From assembly GCA_003480425.1 (NCBI GenBank), contig QUJA01000009.1, positions 38,754 through 102,753 on the forward strand: a stretch of DNA of 64,000 nt, given 5' to 3'. The DNA comes from Firmicutes bacterium AM31-12AC (GTDB lineage: Bacteria; Bacillota; Clostridia; Lachnospirales; Lachnospiraceae). The notes under the pieces were generated by a model. It did no database searches. It worked only from the letters and a program-made list of their open reading frames with translations, and was not told the origin of the DNA. Below are positions 16,167-25,516 of the stretch, one piece after another (position 1 is the first letter of the stretch; each line of letters begins with the position of its first letter). A program made the position numbers and the translations under genes.

Positions 16167-16219
16167 AGAAATTAACTCTATCTTCCCCTATTCACTCCTG
16201 GCAGTTTGACTTACAAGAA

Positions 16220-17095
16220 TTATGCAACTACGATTGTATAATCTTTTATAAATTTTTCTCCTGCTTCCACTTTATTTACATTTGGTTTCTCGGATAACTC
16301 TGCATTAAATCCAACATTATCGCATCGTCCCATCCAAGGTTCCAAACATACAAATGGAGCTCCTTCTACTGACCAAATACCATAGTTCGGAAAGCCTGCG
16401 CTTCGAACTCCAACATATGGTGTTCCGTCCTTGTGGCACAGCCATGCTTCTTCAATCTGTCCATTGTCCACTACAAGTGCATCCTTTGCAAACAGCTCAT
16501 CACTTAACGGATATGTTTCTTCACTCAACTGCAACGTATGAACCTCATCTACATTTGCACATCCACAGCTTATATCGATTAAAACATACTCCAGCTTCTC
16601 TTTTCCCGGAACCTTTAATACATAGTCTGCTTTTGTTTCTTCTGGCTTTGCAAATCGAAATGCCGGATGTCCGCCAATTGTAAAATACATTGTTTCATCA
16701 CCGCAATTCTTAACCTGCCACTCTACTGTAAGTTCTTTCTTGTTCAGCTTGTAGTTAATATGCAATTCAAAATCAAACGGATAAACTTCTTTTGTCTCTT
16801 CTGAAGAACGGAACATAAAAGAAGCCTTTTCATTTGCAGATTCGATACATGTAAATACATTATCTCTTGCAAATCCATGCTGGGAAGTTGGATATTGAGT
16901 TCCGTTGATCAGCACTCTATTTTTATATGTCTTACCTACATTTGGAAATAAAACCGGTGAATGACGTTTCCAATAAACCGGATTCCCTTCCCACAAAATC
17001 TCATTGTCTTCTGTCTTGTCGTAAATTCGTGTTACTTCTGCCCCCATCTCTGCAATCTCTACATATAGAAATTCATTTTCCAACTTAACCGCCAT
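16220..17095 (-). CDS. Aldose 1-epimerase (galactose mutarotase-like) family protein
   Basis: 291 aa, cytosolic beta-sandwich family that interconverts sugar anomers; members of this branch often act on hexose-6-phosphates. Visible: EMGAEVTRIYDKTEDNEILWEG, HSPVLFPNVGK, QHGFARDN (catalytic His region), TIGGHPAFRF and CLEPWMGRCD. Length fits the family. The exact sugar is not determinable. No neighbouring sugar operon: it lies between the structured repeat and the FKBP-like lipoprotein gene. Confidence 0.88.
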   Translation of the reverse strand: MAVKLENEFLYVEIAEMGAEVTRIYDKTEDNEILWEGNPVYWKRHSPVLFPNVGKTYKNRVLINGTQYPTSQHGFARDNVFTCIESANEKASFMFRSSEETKEVYPFDFELHINYKLNKKELTVEWQVKNCGDETMYFTIGGHPAFRFAKPEETKADYVLKVPGKEKLEYVLIDISCGCANVDEVHTLQLSEETYPLSDELFAKDALVVDNGQIEEAWLCHKDGTPYVGVRSAGFPNYGIWSVEGAPFVCLEPWMGRCDNVGFNAELSEKPNVNKVEAGEKFIKDYTIVVA

Positions 17096-17148
17096 TCGTA
17101 ATTCCTCCTAACTCTTTACCCTATCTACATTTTTATTTTTCCGATAAA

Positions 17149-18252
17149 CTACTTATCACTTGAAGAGCCATCTGTTGAATTATCTGTACTTGCTGCCTCT
17201 ACCTGCACACTGCTTTCCAACAAATAATTCGCTACAGCCTCCTGAAGGATTGTTGCACGGATTGTATCTTCATCATATGCTTTTCTAAATGCATCTACAT
17301 CTTCATATCCGGCTTTTTCTGCATATTCTTCTACTTTCTTTTCATATTCTTTATCAGAAGGCTCCAGTTTCTTTTTCTTTGCAAGCAATTCACATGCCAG
17401 TTTTTTCTTTACTGACTCCTCTGCAACTTCTTTTGCTTTCTTTTTAAAATCTTCCTCTGTCATATTCATATATGTCTTAAGGAAATCCGCAAACTCCATA
17501 CCATACTGCTGTGCATATGCCGTATAATAGTCTTCCACTGCCTGATATTCTTTGTCTATATCTCCATCTGGATATTTCTTCACCTCAACCTGTTCGCTCA
17601 ATGCTTCTAAAACCTCTGACTGAAGCTGACTCTGTCTCGTAGACTCATTGTTCTCTTTCATCTTCGTACGGATTTCTTCTTTGAATTCTTCTACAGTCTC
17701 TGCTGTATCACTATTCTGTTTTACCCACTCGTCTGTAATCTCTGTATCATCACTTACTTCATAAATTCCATTTAACGTAATACTAAATGTCGCAACCTTA
17801 CCTGCCAGAGTACTTTCAGAATAATCATCCGGGAACTTCACTTCGATATCAAACTTGTCCCCTTTCTTATGACCGATGATCTGCTCTTCAAATCCTTTGT
17901 AATCTCCATTTGCCCCAATGTATGTTCCAGATCCGATTTTTAAAGATGCACCGGATGCTGTTCCTCCGTCAAATGCTTTTCCATCAACTTTACCAACAAA
18001 ATCAATGTCTACTGTATCCCCATCCTGTGCGGCACGATCCGTTATCTCTGTTTTTAACGGTGCTGCAGTAAGATAGCTCTTTACTGTATTCTCTACAGTT
18101 TCATCTGTCACCTCTGTTTTCTCAACCTCTGTTATCTCCAACCCTTTATATTTATTAATCGTAACGTACTCATCGGACATTGTATTTCCACATCCAGCCA
18201 TAGATATTGTCATCACTGCCGCTAAAGTAAGTGCTACTAATTTTTTCTTCAT
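17149..18252 (-). CDS. FKBP-type/trigger-factor-like peptidyl-prolyl isomerase lipoprotein
   Basis: 367 aa. Signal peptide with lipobox MSMAGC-like (residues 15-21, Cys21), then an FKBP domain (about 70-170: AQDGDTVDIDFVGKVDGKAFDGG, FEEQIIGHKKGDKFDIEVKFPDDY). A long helical segment resembling the trigger-factor C-terminal region follows (about 180-345). The tail is Ser/Asp-rich. It probably assists folding of secreted proteins on the outer face of the membrane. Confidence 0.88.
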   Translation of the reverse strand: MKKKLVALTLAAVMTISMAGCGNTMSDEYVTINKYKGLEITEVEKTEVTDETVENTVKSYLTAAPLKTEITDRAAQDGDTVDIDFVGKVDGKAFDGGTASGASLKIGSGTYIGANGDYKGFEEQIIGHKKGDKFDIEVKFPDDYSESTLAGKVATFSITLNGIYEVSDDTEITDEWVKQNSDTAETVEEFKEEIRTKMKENNESTRQSQLQSEVLEALSEQVEVKKYPDGDIDKEYQAVEDYYTAYAQQYGMEFADFLKTYMNMTEEDFKKKAKEVAEESVKKKLACELLAKKKKLEPSDKEYEKKVEEYAEKAGYEDVDAFRKAYDEDTIRATILQEAVANYLLESSVQVEAASTDNSTDGSSSDK

Positions 18253-18404
18253 TTTAAATTCACCTCATGATTTATTTATATGACCCATACAAGCCAAAAC
18301 ATATGCTTACATTGTACCATACTTTATTTTAGAATAAAAGTTGGAACACTGTTTAAACACACCTTTTTCCTTTATCTTTTACCCGATTTCTGCACTTGTT
18401 TTAC

Positions 18405-18433
18405 TTGCGCTTCACTCTAAACAATGATACAAT
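18405..18433 (+). promoter_or_regulatory. Promoter of small membrane protein gene
   Basis: TTGCGC (18405-18410), 17-bp spacer, TACAAT (18428-18433), about 65 bases before the GTG start. Confidence 0.55.
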
Positions 18434-18498
18434 ACTAAATGCATAATTGCGGATTTCTTGATATCCGCTCTACATTTAATTTAATAGGAGGGTTTGTC

Positions 18499-18972
18499 GT
18501 GAGTACAGGAATGATTGTAATGCTGGTAATTCTTGCCGTACTGATCATTGCATTAGTTGCACTGTATTTTTTTGGAAAGAAAGCTGAGAAAAAACAGGCT
18601 GAACAGAAAGCACAGATGGATGCGATGGCTCAGACCATGAATATGTTGATTATCGATAAGGGAAAGATGAAATTAAAAGATGCAGGTTTTCCTTCTGTCG
18701 TTATTGAAAATACACCAAAGTATCTTCGTCGTTCAAAGGTGCCTGTTGTAAAAGCAAAGGTTGGACCTAAGATTATGACTTTCATGTGCGATGCACAGGT
18801 ATTTCCACTGGTTCCAGTAAAGAAAGAAGTCAAAGCTGTTGTCAGCGGAATCTACATTACAAGCGTAAGAGGTGTTCGTGGTCCTTTGGAAACACCACCT
18901 AAAAAGAAGAAATTCATGGATCGCTTTAAGAAAGACAACAAGACTAACACAAAAAGTAAAAACAAAAAATAA
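18499..18972 (+). CDS. Single-TM membrane-anchored protein, unknown function
   Basis: 157 aa. GTG start at 18499, chosen because AGGAGGG lies six bases upstream; the open frame begins at 18439 without one. An N-terminal TM helix (about 6-27) is followed by a lysine-rich helical stretch, a compact domain (about 50-130: GKMKLKDAGFPSVVIENTPKY, PLVPVKKEVKAVVSGIYI) and a very basic tail (KKKKFMDRFKKDN). No recognised domain. It is monocistronic, with its own terminator. Confidence 0.7.
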   Translation: MSTGMIVMLVILAVLIIALVALYFFGKKAEKKQAEQKAQMDAMAQTMNMLIIDKGKMKLKDAGFPSVVIENTPKYLRRSKVPVVKAKVGPKIMTFMCDAQVFPLVPVKKEVKAVVSGIYITSVRGVRGPLETPPKKKKFMDRFKKDNKTNTKSKNKK

Positions 18973-18976
18973 AACA

Positions 18977-19018
18977 ATGGACAAGGATGATTCACATTTC
19001 ACCCTTGTCCATTTTTAT
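18977..19018 (+). terminator. Rho-independent terminator
   Basis: TGGACAAGG (18978-18986) pairs with CCTTGTCCA (19003-19011) and is followed by TTTTTATT. Confidence 0.9.
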
Positions 19019-19038
19019 TACTTTAACATATGCATTTC

Positions 19039-19515
19039 TTATATTTCTGTCGCTCCTGCGATGTTTGCCCTATAATCTGACTTAGAAATAATATTCATTT
19101 TTATTCTGCTGTCTGCTACGGCCTCATGATTCACATGAAGTTCATAATCAATCAGAATATCTATTCTGTTCTCTTTTATATCAACCTTCATCTCTTTTGT
19201 ATTCACTCCGACAAGCATCTGTCCATATGGAGTAGAATAATAGGTCTGGTTCTTTTTATTTTTTTCAAAGATCATGTGTGCATTGGAAACACCAGATTTC
19301 ATAATTTCCACAACTTGATCTTCTGTAATTTTTAATTTATTTTTTATGGTGCCTGACACCCCTTCTACCGGCTCATCATATACTATATAATGTTTTCCGT
19401 TACGAAAATAATAGTTGGCAGGATTCACCACTTCAATGGCTTCGTTTTCCTCTTCTGCCTCCTGCATAACATCGGTATGAAGTCCTGAAATGCTCACCAA
19501 TACATCTTTTGTCAT
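19039..19515 (-). CDS. DUF1934 (YwiB-like) beta-barrel protein
   Basis: 158 aa. MTKDVLVSISGLHTD start, NYYFRNGKHYIVYDE, GQMLVGVNTKEMKVDIKENRIDILIDYELHVN: a lipocalin-like DUF1934 pattern. Function unknown; the family is often near murI, as here (3 bases after the murI stop). Cytosolic. Confidence 0.85.
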   Translation of the reverse strand: MTKDVLVSISGLHTDVMQEAEEENEAIEVVNPANYYFRNGKHYIVYDEPVEGVSGTIKNKLKITEDQVVEIMKSGVSNAHMIFEKNKKNQTYYSTPYGQMLVGVNTKEMKVDIKENRIDILIDYELHVNHEAVADSRIKMNIISKSDYRANIAGATEI

Positions 19516-19518
19516 CTT

Positions 19519-20343
19519 TTAATACTCCTCTATATTGACTACATTAGTCTCTGGCACATCGAATGGCATCACCGTATTTGCAAATTGTCTAAACTTCTCT
19601 GCCGTATCACTTACGTAAAATTCGTAATGACTATGCATCTTTGAACGATCATTTGCCATATTTCCTTCTTTTAACAATTGTTTCAGATCCATCGCAGTCT
19701 CGTATGCCGGATTTACAATCTGAATACGCTCTCCCATATAACTGCGTATCTTTGAACGAAGTAATGGATAATGTGTACACCCCAGAATCATCGCATCAAT
19801 ATCTGATTCTTTCATGGATTGTAAATAATACTCGATAATTTCTTCTGTCACGACATGTTCTTTAAATCCTTCTTCTACAAGTGGCACAAATAATGGACAT
19901 GCCTTTTCAATCACTTGAATATCAGGGTTCATTCCTTGTATGATTTTTGTGTACATACCGCTCTGAACTGTAGCGTCAGTCCCGATAACTCCTACTTTGT
20001 TATCTTGTGTCGCCTCCACCGCTGCTCTTGCTCCCGGAATTACCACTCCGATAATCGGCACATCAAACTCATGTCTTACTGCATCTAATGCAAGTGCACT
20101 TGCTGTATTACAGGCAATCACAATCGCCTTAACATCTTTTGTTTTTAAAAAGCGAATAATCTGCTCTGAAAATCGAATGATCGTATTTTTCGACTTGCTT
20201 CCGTATGGTACACGAGCCGTATCCCCAAAATATACGATATTTTCATCCGGCAATTGTCTGACGATCTCTCTTACTACTGTAAGCCCGCCAACCCCGGAAT
20301 CAAACACTCCAATCGGTGCTGAATTTTTACACTTATCATTCAC
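19519..20343 (-). CDS. murI: Glutamate racemase
   Basis: 274 aa. Makes D-glutamate for peptidoglycan. Motifs: IGVFDSGVGGLTVVREI, YFGDTARVPYGSKS, the first catalytic Cys in VIACNTASA (about residue 79) and the second in MILGCTHYPLL (about 190). Full length. It is followed immediately by the DUF1934 gene, so they are probably co-transcribed. Confidence 0.96.
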   Translation of the reverse strand: MNDKCKNSAPIGVFDSGVGGLTVVREIVRQLPDENIVYFGDTARVPYGSKSKNTIIRFSEQIIRFLKTKDVKAIVIACNTASALALDAVRHEFDVPIIGVVIPGARAAVEATQDNKVGVIGTDATVQSGMYTKIIQGMNPDIQVIEKACPLFVPLVEEGFKEHVVTEEIIEYYLQSMKESDIDAMILGCTHYPLLRSKIRSYMGERIQIVNPAYETAMDLKQLLKEGNMANDRSKMHSHYEFYVSDTAEKFRQFANTVMPFDVPETNVVNIEEY

Positions 20344-20470
20344 TATATCTATCTCCCACTCTAATCGTTTTATGGTTTACTATATTCGTTCTGCTATATT
20401 CGTGTAATCTGAAACAGAACTGTTCTTATATATTATACCATTCATCACATCTCCGCAAGTATTGTAATGA

Positions 20471-20516
20471 AAAAGAGGATGACAAGCCTCTCAATGCTTC
20501 ATCATCCTCTTTTTTA
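20471..20516 (-). terminator. Terminator after pfkA
   Basis: GAGGATGA (20475-20482) pairs with TCATCCTC (20502-20509), flanked by A and T runs. It serves the leftward pfkA transcript and could act in both directions. Confidence 0.85.
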
Positions 20517-20531
20517 TCATGTTCACTTTTC

Positions 20532-21542
20532 TTACAGTGCAAGAGTTTTAGAAATCTCATACTGATGTGCCGGGATTTCTTTTTTCATAGACAATGCTTC
20601 ATTGATATCAAAATCAATAAACTCACCATGTCTGTATCCAACAACACGATTTGACTTACCTTCCATAAGAAGCTCTACTGCCTTTGCTCCCATTACAGAT
20701 GCATATACACGGTCTTTACATGTCGGGCTTCCACCACGCTGCATGTGTCCAAGAATTGTTGCTCTTGTCTCAATTCCTGTTGCCTCTTCAATTCTCTTAG
20801 CCATATTGATAGAATCTCCAACACCTTCTGCATTGATAATGATGTAGTTCTTCTTACCGCGTTTCTTACATTCCATAATATCATCGATCATAGACTGCTC
20901 ATCATAATCATGTTCTTCTGGAAGTAAAATTTTCTCTGCACCGTTGGCAATACCACACCACAATGCAAGGTAACCTGCACCACGACCCATAACCTCAATG
21001 ATACTGCAACGCTCATGAGATGTGGATGTATCACGTACTTTATCAATTGCTTCCATAGCTGTGTTAACAGCTGTATCAAATCCGATTGTATAATCTGTAC
21101 ATGCAATATCCAAATCAATTGTTCCCGGAAGACCGATTGTTCTAACACCTAAGTTAGCCAGCTTCTGTGCTCCTGCAAATGATCCGTCTCCACCGATTAC
21201 AACAAGACCATCAATACCATATTTTTTACAGATTGCTGCTGCTTTCTGCTGTCCTTCTTCTGTACGCATTGTCTGACAACGAGCTGTCTGAAGAATTGTA
21301 CCACCACGCTGAATTGTATCAGCTACATCACGTGCTGTTAATTCAATGATCTCTTCTTTTAATAATCCATGATATCCTCTGCGGATTCCACATACTCGGA
21401 TTCCATTTGCTATAGCTGTTCTTACTACAGCACGAATTGCTGCATTCATTCCCGGTGCATCTCCACCACTTGTCAGTACACCAATTGTACGCACGCGGTC
21501 TTCAATCTGTTCTAATTCTTCTTTTCTGTTTTTTTCTGCCAT
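20532..21542 (-). CDS. pfkA: ATP-dependent 6-phosphofructokinase
   Basis: 336 aa, cytosolic. Phosphorylates fructose-6-phosphate in glycolysis. GVLTSGGDAPGMNAAIRAVVR near the N-terminus, VIGGDGSFAGA (the Gly of GGDGS indicates ATP rather than PPi use), the catalytic loop TIDLDIACTDYTIGFDTA and MGRGAGYLALWCG. Start at 21542 (MAEKNRK), with AAAGGTGG upstream; the frame extends to 21599 without a better site. It lies directly after dnaE. Confidence 0.95.
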   Translation of the reverse strand: MAEKNRKEELEQIEDRVRTIGVLTSGGDAPGMNAAIRAVVRTAIANGIRVCGIRRGYHGLLKEEIIELTARDVADTIQRGGTILQTARCQTMRTEEGQQKAAAICKKYGIDGLVVIGGDGSFAGAQKLANLGVRTIGLPGTIDLDIACTDYTIGFDTAVNTAMEAIDKVRDTSTSHERCSIIEVMGRGAGYLALWCGIANGAEKILLPEEHDYDEQSMIDDIMECKKRGKKNYIIINAEGVGDSINMAKRIEEATGIETRATILGHMQRGGSPTCKDRVYASVMGAKAVELLMEGKSNRVVGYRHGEFIDFDINEALSMKKEIPAHQYEISKTLAL

Positions 21543-21620
21543 TTTGATTGTCCACCTTTCAAAATAATAATCCCTTATAGTTTGCTTATTTTTTAACACT
21601 CTAGAGTTATTCTAAACTAT

Positions 21621-24600
21621 TTATATCTTGTTTTCAATAGTCTTTTCGACCACTTTTACACGTTTTTCGCCATAATGATTCATCAATTTGCTAAGTACCT
21701 GCGGTGCAATCTGTATATTCCTATTCTTTGGAAGGCGTTTTACAGCCCGTTCTGCCTGACAGTAAATAATAACTTCGTCTTCCCCTTCGGAATCTGCAAG
21801 ATATCCATATACGATCTGTTCGTTTTTTAAATAATCCGCTTTATCCGGAAATTGAATCCATAACTCCCTCTTTATCTGATTGAAAGGAACTACTTTCTCA
21901 CATATCAATTTACTTGGTTTATCATCTTCTTCTGACACGCGCCCTTTGATAAACACTTTCCTGTCTACTTCTAAGAGATTCCTGTTTTTTTCGTAATCGC
22001 GCGGAAACACAACAACCTCAACCGTTCCAAGCAAATCCTCCAATGTTACGAATGCCATCATCTGATTTGTCTTTGTAGCCTTCATCGTTTTTTCTGTAAT
22101 GAAACCACCAATGATTTCTCTTGCTCCATCGTGTACTTTAGAATGATTGCTTTCTTCGTCTAACTGGAAATCCAATGTCGTTGCTGAGATAGCCTTCTGC
22201 CACTGCTCTTCATATTCTTCCAACGGATGTCCGCTAATATACACACCTAAGACTTCTTTTTCAAAGGCAAGCTTTGTTTCTTTCGCATATTCTCCCACTT
22301 TCGGAAGCTGGATCTGAAAATCACTCTTTTCTTCTTCACTGACCAGATCAAATAAACTCATCTGCCCTGTCATAGAGTATTTCTTTTCCTGATTGACATG
22401 ATCTACTATCTGAATGTAAATGCTCATGAACTGTTTTCTCGTTCCGCCAAGACAATCCAGTGCACCTGCCTTGATAAAATTCTCAATCGCACGTTTATTT
22501 AATGCTTCTCTGGTCGACATACGACTGATAAAATCTTCCAGATTCTTAAACTCACCATATTCTTTACGTTCTTCTACAATTGTCTGAATAATCGGTTTTC
22601 CAATACTTTTAATTGCAGCCAGACCATAACGGATATTTCCTTCATCAACTGAGAAGTCCGCATACCCACGATTTATATCCGGTGGCAGAATCTTAATATT
22701 CATTTGACGGCATGCATAGATATAAGCTGCAACCTTGGAAGGATTTTCAATCACAGATGTCATAAGTGCAGCCATATATTCTACCGGATAATAGTATTTT
22801 AAAAATGCTGTCTGATATGAGACAACCGCATAAGCTGCCGCATGGGATTTGTTAAATGCGTATTTTGCAAAATCAATCATTTCATCATAGATTTTATTTG
22901 CTGTTTTCTCGTCAATTCCATTCTTAATACATCCAGGTACACCTGTTTCTTCATCTCCATACACAAAGATCTGTCGTTCTTTCTGCATGACATCGCCTTT
23001 TTTCTTTGACATTGCCCTTCGCAGTAAATCACTTCGCCCCAGTGTATATCCTGCCAGTGCCTGTACAATCTGCATAACCTGTTCCTGATATACGATACAA
23101 CCATATGTCGGTGCAAGGATTGGTTCCAGCTGCGGGCAATCATAAGTGATGGAAGATGCATCATTTTTACCCTTGATATACTGTGGAATAAAATCCATCG
23201 GACCCGGACGATATAGTGAGATTCCTGCAATGATATCTTCCAGGCTATGTGGTTTCAATTCCTTCATAAATCCCTTCATCCCGGCACTTTCTAACTGGAA
23301 TATACCATCTGTCTTACCTGTTCCGATATAATCTAAAACCGCCTGATCATTGTAATCTATCTTATCAATCTGAAAATCCGGATTCTTTTGCTTTGCCAGA
23401 TTCACCGCATTCTGAATTACCGTTAATGTACGAAGTCCCAGGAAATCCATTTTCAAAAGCCCAAGTTCTTCCAGTGTTGTCATTGTAAACTGTGTCACGA
23501 TCGTTCCATCTGATGCTCTTGACAATGGTACATATTCATCCACCGACTTCTGACTGATCACAACACCTGCCGCATGCATTGAACTGTGTCTCGGCAAGCC
23601 CTCCAGTCTCTTACACATATCTATCAGATATTTTACCTGTTCATCTGATTCATATGTACTTCTAAGCTCCGAATTCATTTTTAAAGCCTTATCAATCGTA
23701 ATATTTAACTCCTGCGGTATCATCTTTGCAATATTGTCAACAAATGCGTATGGAAGATCCATAACACGACCCACATCACGAATTACTCCTCTTGCTGCCA
23801 GTGTACCAAATGTAACGATTTGTACCACACGGTCTTTTCCATATTTACGCATAACATAATCAATTACCTCCGGACGGCGTTCAAAACAAAAGTCCACGTC
23901 AATATCGGGCATGGATACACGCTCTGGGTTTAGGAATCGCTCAAACAGAAGTTGATAGCGCATCGGATCAATATTCGTAATTTCAAGACAGTATGACACA
24001 ATACTTCCGGCTGCTGACCCACGTCCCGGTCCTACCGCAATATCATGTCTTTTCGCATAATTAATGAAATCCCACACAATCAGGAAATAGTCCACATATC
24101 CCATATGCTGAATCGTATCCAGCTCATATTTCAATCGCTCCCTCAATTCTTCCGGTGGGTTCTCATATCGTCTCTCCAGACCTTCATAACACAGCTTATT
24201 GAGATATTCCCACGATGTCATGCCATCCGGCACATCGTATTTCGGCAGTTTTGTCACACCAAATTCAATCTCTACATCACAGCGGTCTGCTATTTTCTGA
24301 GTATTCTCCAGTGCCTGCAATGCATATGGGAACAGATTTGCCATCTCTTCCGGTGATTTCACATAATACTGCCCGCCTTCGTAACGCATACGATTTTCAT
24401 CCTGTAATTTCTTGCCGGTCTGTATACATAACAAAATATCGTGTGGTTTCTCATCTTCCGCATAAGTGTAATGCACATCATTCGTCGCCACAAGCTCAAT
24501 GCCAAGCTCTTCTGACATCTGTAACAATCTCTGGTTTACAATTCCCTGCTCCGGAATCCCATGGTCCTGTAATTCCAAAAAGAAGTTATCCTTGCCAAAT

Positions 24601-25094
24601 ATCTCCTGATACTCTAATGCCGCTTTTTTTGCATTGTCATATAGTCCTTTTGAAATATAACGCGGAACTTCCCCCGCCAGACATGCACTCAATGCAATGA
24701 TACCTTCATGATATTCTCTCAACAACGATTTATCTACTCGAGGTTTATAATAATACCCATCCACGAATCCTTTTGAAACAATCTTCATCAAATTTGAATA
24801 TCCTGTATTATTCTCTGCCAAAAGTACAAGATGATAATACCTGTCCTCACCACCTGTAATCTCCCGGTCGAAACGGGAATTGGGTGCAACATAAACCTCA
24901 CAGCCAAGAATCGGCTTGATTCCATTCTTTTTTGCTTCCCGATAAAAATCAATCACACCATACATAACTCCATGATCTGTGATTGCGGCACTGTTCATCC
25001 CAAGTTCTTTGACCCGGGCTACATATTCTTTTATTTTATTAGAACCATCCAGCAGACTATACTCCGTATGGACATGTAAATGTGAAAAATTCAT
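21621..25094 (-). CDS. dnaE: DNA polymerase III subunit alpha (DnaE)
   Basis: 1157 aa replicative polymerase. N-terminal PHP domain (HLHVHTEYSLLDG), palm with catalytic aspartates in MPDIDVDFCFERR, GSAAGSIVSYCL, GLPRHSSMHAAGVVIS, the fingers YRPGPMDFIPQYIKG, tandem HhH, and a C-terminal OB-fold (VTLEDLLGTVEVVVFPRDY). It is shorter than the Gram-negative form, as usual for DnaE1 in Clostridia. A terminator separates it from the HPr-like gene upstream. Confidence 0.97.
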   Translation of the reverse strand: MNFSHLHVHTEYSLLDGSNKIKEYVARVKELGMNSAAITDHGVMYGVIDFYREAKKNGIKPILGCEVYVAPNSRFDREITGGEDRYYHLVLLAENNTGYSNLMKIVSKGFVDGYYYKPRVDKSLLREYHEGIIALSACLAGEVPRYISKGLYDNAKKAALEYQEIFGKDNFFLELQDHGIPEQGIVNQRLLQMSEELGIELVATNDVHYTYAEDEKPHDILLCIQTGKKLQDENRMRYEGGQYYVKSPEEMANLFPYALQALENTQKIADRCDVEIEFGVTKLPKYDVPDGMTSWEYLNKLCYEGLERRYENPPEELRERLKYELDTIQHMGYVDYFLIVWDFINYAKRHDIAVGPGRGSAAGSIVSYCLEITNIDPMRYQLLFERFLNPERVSMPDIDVDFCFERRPEVIDYVMRKYGKDRVVQIVTFGTLAARGVIRDVGRVMDLPYAFVDNIAKMIPQELNITIDKALKMNSELRSTYESDEQVKYLIDMCKRLEGLPRHSSMHAAGVVISQKSVDEYVPLSRASDGTIVTQFTMTTLEELGLLKMDFLGLRTLTVIQNAVNLAKQKNPDFQIDKIDYNDQAVLDYIGTGKTDGIFQLESAGMKGFMKELKPHSLEDIIAGISLYRPGPMDFIPQYIKGKNDASSITYDCPQLEPILAPTYGCIVYQEQVMQIVQALAGYTLGRSDLLRRAMSKKKGDVMQKERQIFVYGDEETGVPGCIKNGIDEKTANKIYDEMIDFAKYAFNKSHAAAYAVVSYQTAFLKYYYPVEYMAALMTSVIENPSKVAAYIYACRQMNIKILPPDINRGYADFSVDEGNIRYGLAAIKSIGKPIIQTIVEERKEYGEFKNLEDFISRMSTREALNKRAIENFIKAGALDCLGGTRKQFMSIYIQIVDHVNQEKKYSMTGQMSLFDLVSEEEKSDFQIQLPKVGEYAKETKLAFEKEVLGVYISGHPLEEYEEQWQKAISATTLDFQLDEESNHSKVHDGAREIIGGFITEKTMKATKTNQMMAFVTLEDLLGTVEVVVFPRDYEKNRNLLEVDRKVFIKGRVSEEDDKPSKLICEKVVPFNQIKRELWIQFPDKADYLKNEQIVYGYLADSEGEDEVIIYCQAERAVKRLPKNRNIQIAPQVLSKLMNHYGEKRVKVVEKTIENKI

Positions 25095-25115
25095 ATTCTA
25101 CCTCTTTTATGATTC

Positions 25116-25150
25116 AAAAAGGGTGGTTCCCATATGGAAACTACCCTTTT
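25116..25150 (-). terminator. Terminator between HPr-like gene and dnaE
   Basis: AAAAAGGGTGGTTCC, CATATG loop, GGAAACTACCCTTTT: a long stem with A/T tails, bidirectional in form. Confidence 0.85.
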
Positions 25151-25190
25151 CATCACTTCTCAATATCAACATTCTTAATTCAGAAAAATC

Positions 25191-25427
25191 TTATTCTCCA
25201 TCAAGCATGAATTTAATCAGTCTATCTGTATCTTCTTTTTCGTAAGCAATAATCTCTAACTCTGGAATCTCTCCATTTGAGAAAATGTTTGCCATAGATA
25301 CATACTGAGAAAGTTTTGATTTCAGGTTCAGTCTGTCTCCTTCACCTGTTACTAACTCAACCTTTCCAACACAATCGTCTACTACTTTAAAAAATGCATC
25401 AACATTTGTAATATTCTGTACTTTCAT
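25191..25427 (-). CDS. HPr-like protein, degenerate (no active-site His)
   Basis: 78 aa. VQNITNVDAFFKVVDDCVGKVELVTGEGDRLNLKSKLSQYVSMAN... aligns by pattern with HPr-fold proteins (strand-helix-strand, a K-S-x-L segment), but neither the HARPA motif nor any histidine is present. It is a second such protein in this window (see 8975-9205). It may bind an HPr partner or serve as a regulator; function unknown. AAAGGAGAAC precedes the ATG. Confidence 0.6.
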   Translation of the reverse strand: MKVQNITNVDAFFKVVDDCVGKVELVTGEGDRLNLKSKLSQYVSMANIFSNGEIPELEIIAYEKEDTDRLIKFMLDGE

Positions 25428-25516
25428 CTCTATGTTCTCCTTTCGCTTCTCTACCTTTATGATTCCTTTATGTCTTCTTTTTTATTATAATCAATTTTAT
25501 TTGGATTGCAATAGTT

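Noticed and set aside
19340..19365. GGTGCCTGACACC palindrome as a dispersed repeat
   Set aside because: It lies inside the DUF1934 coding sequence and has no second copy that I saw in the window.
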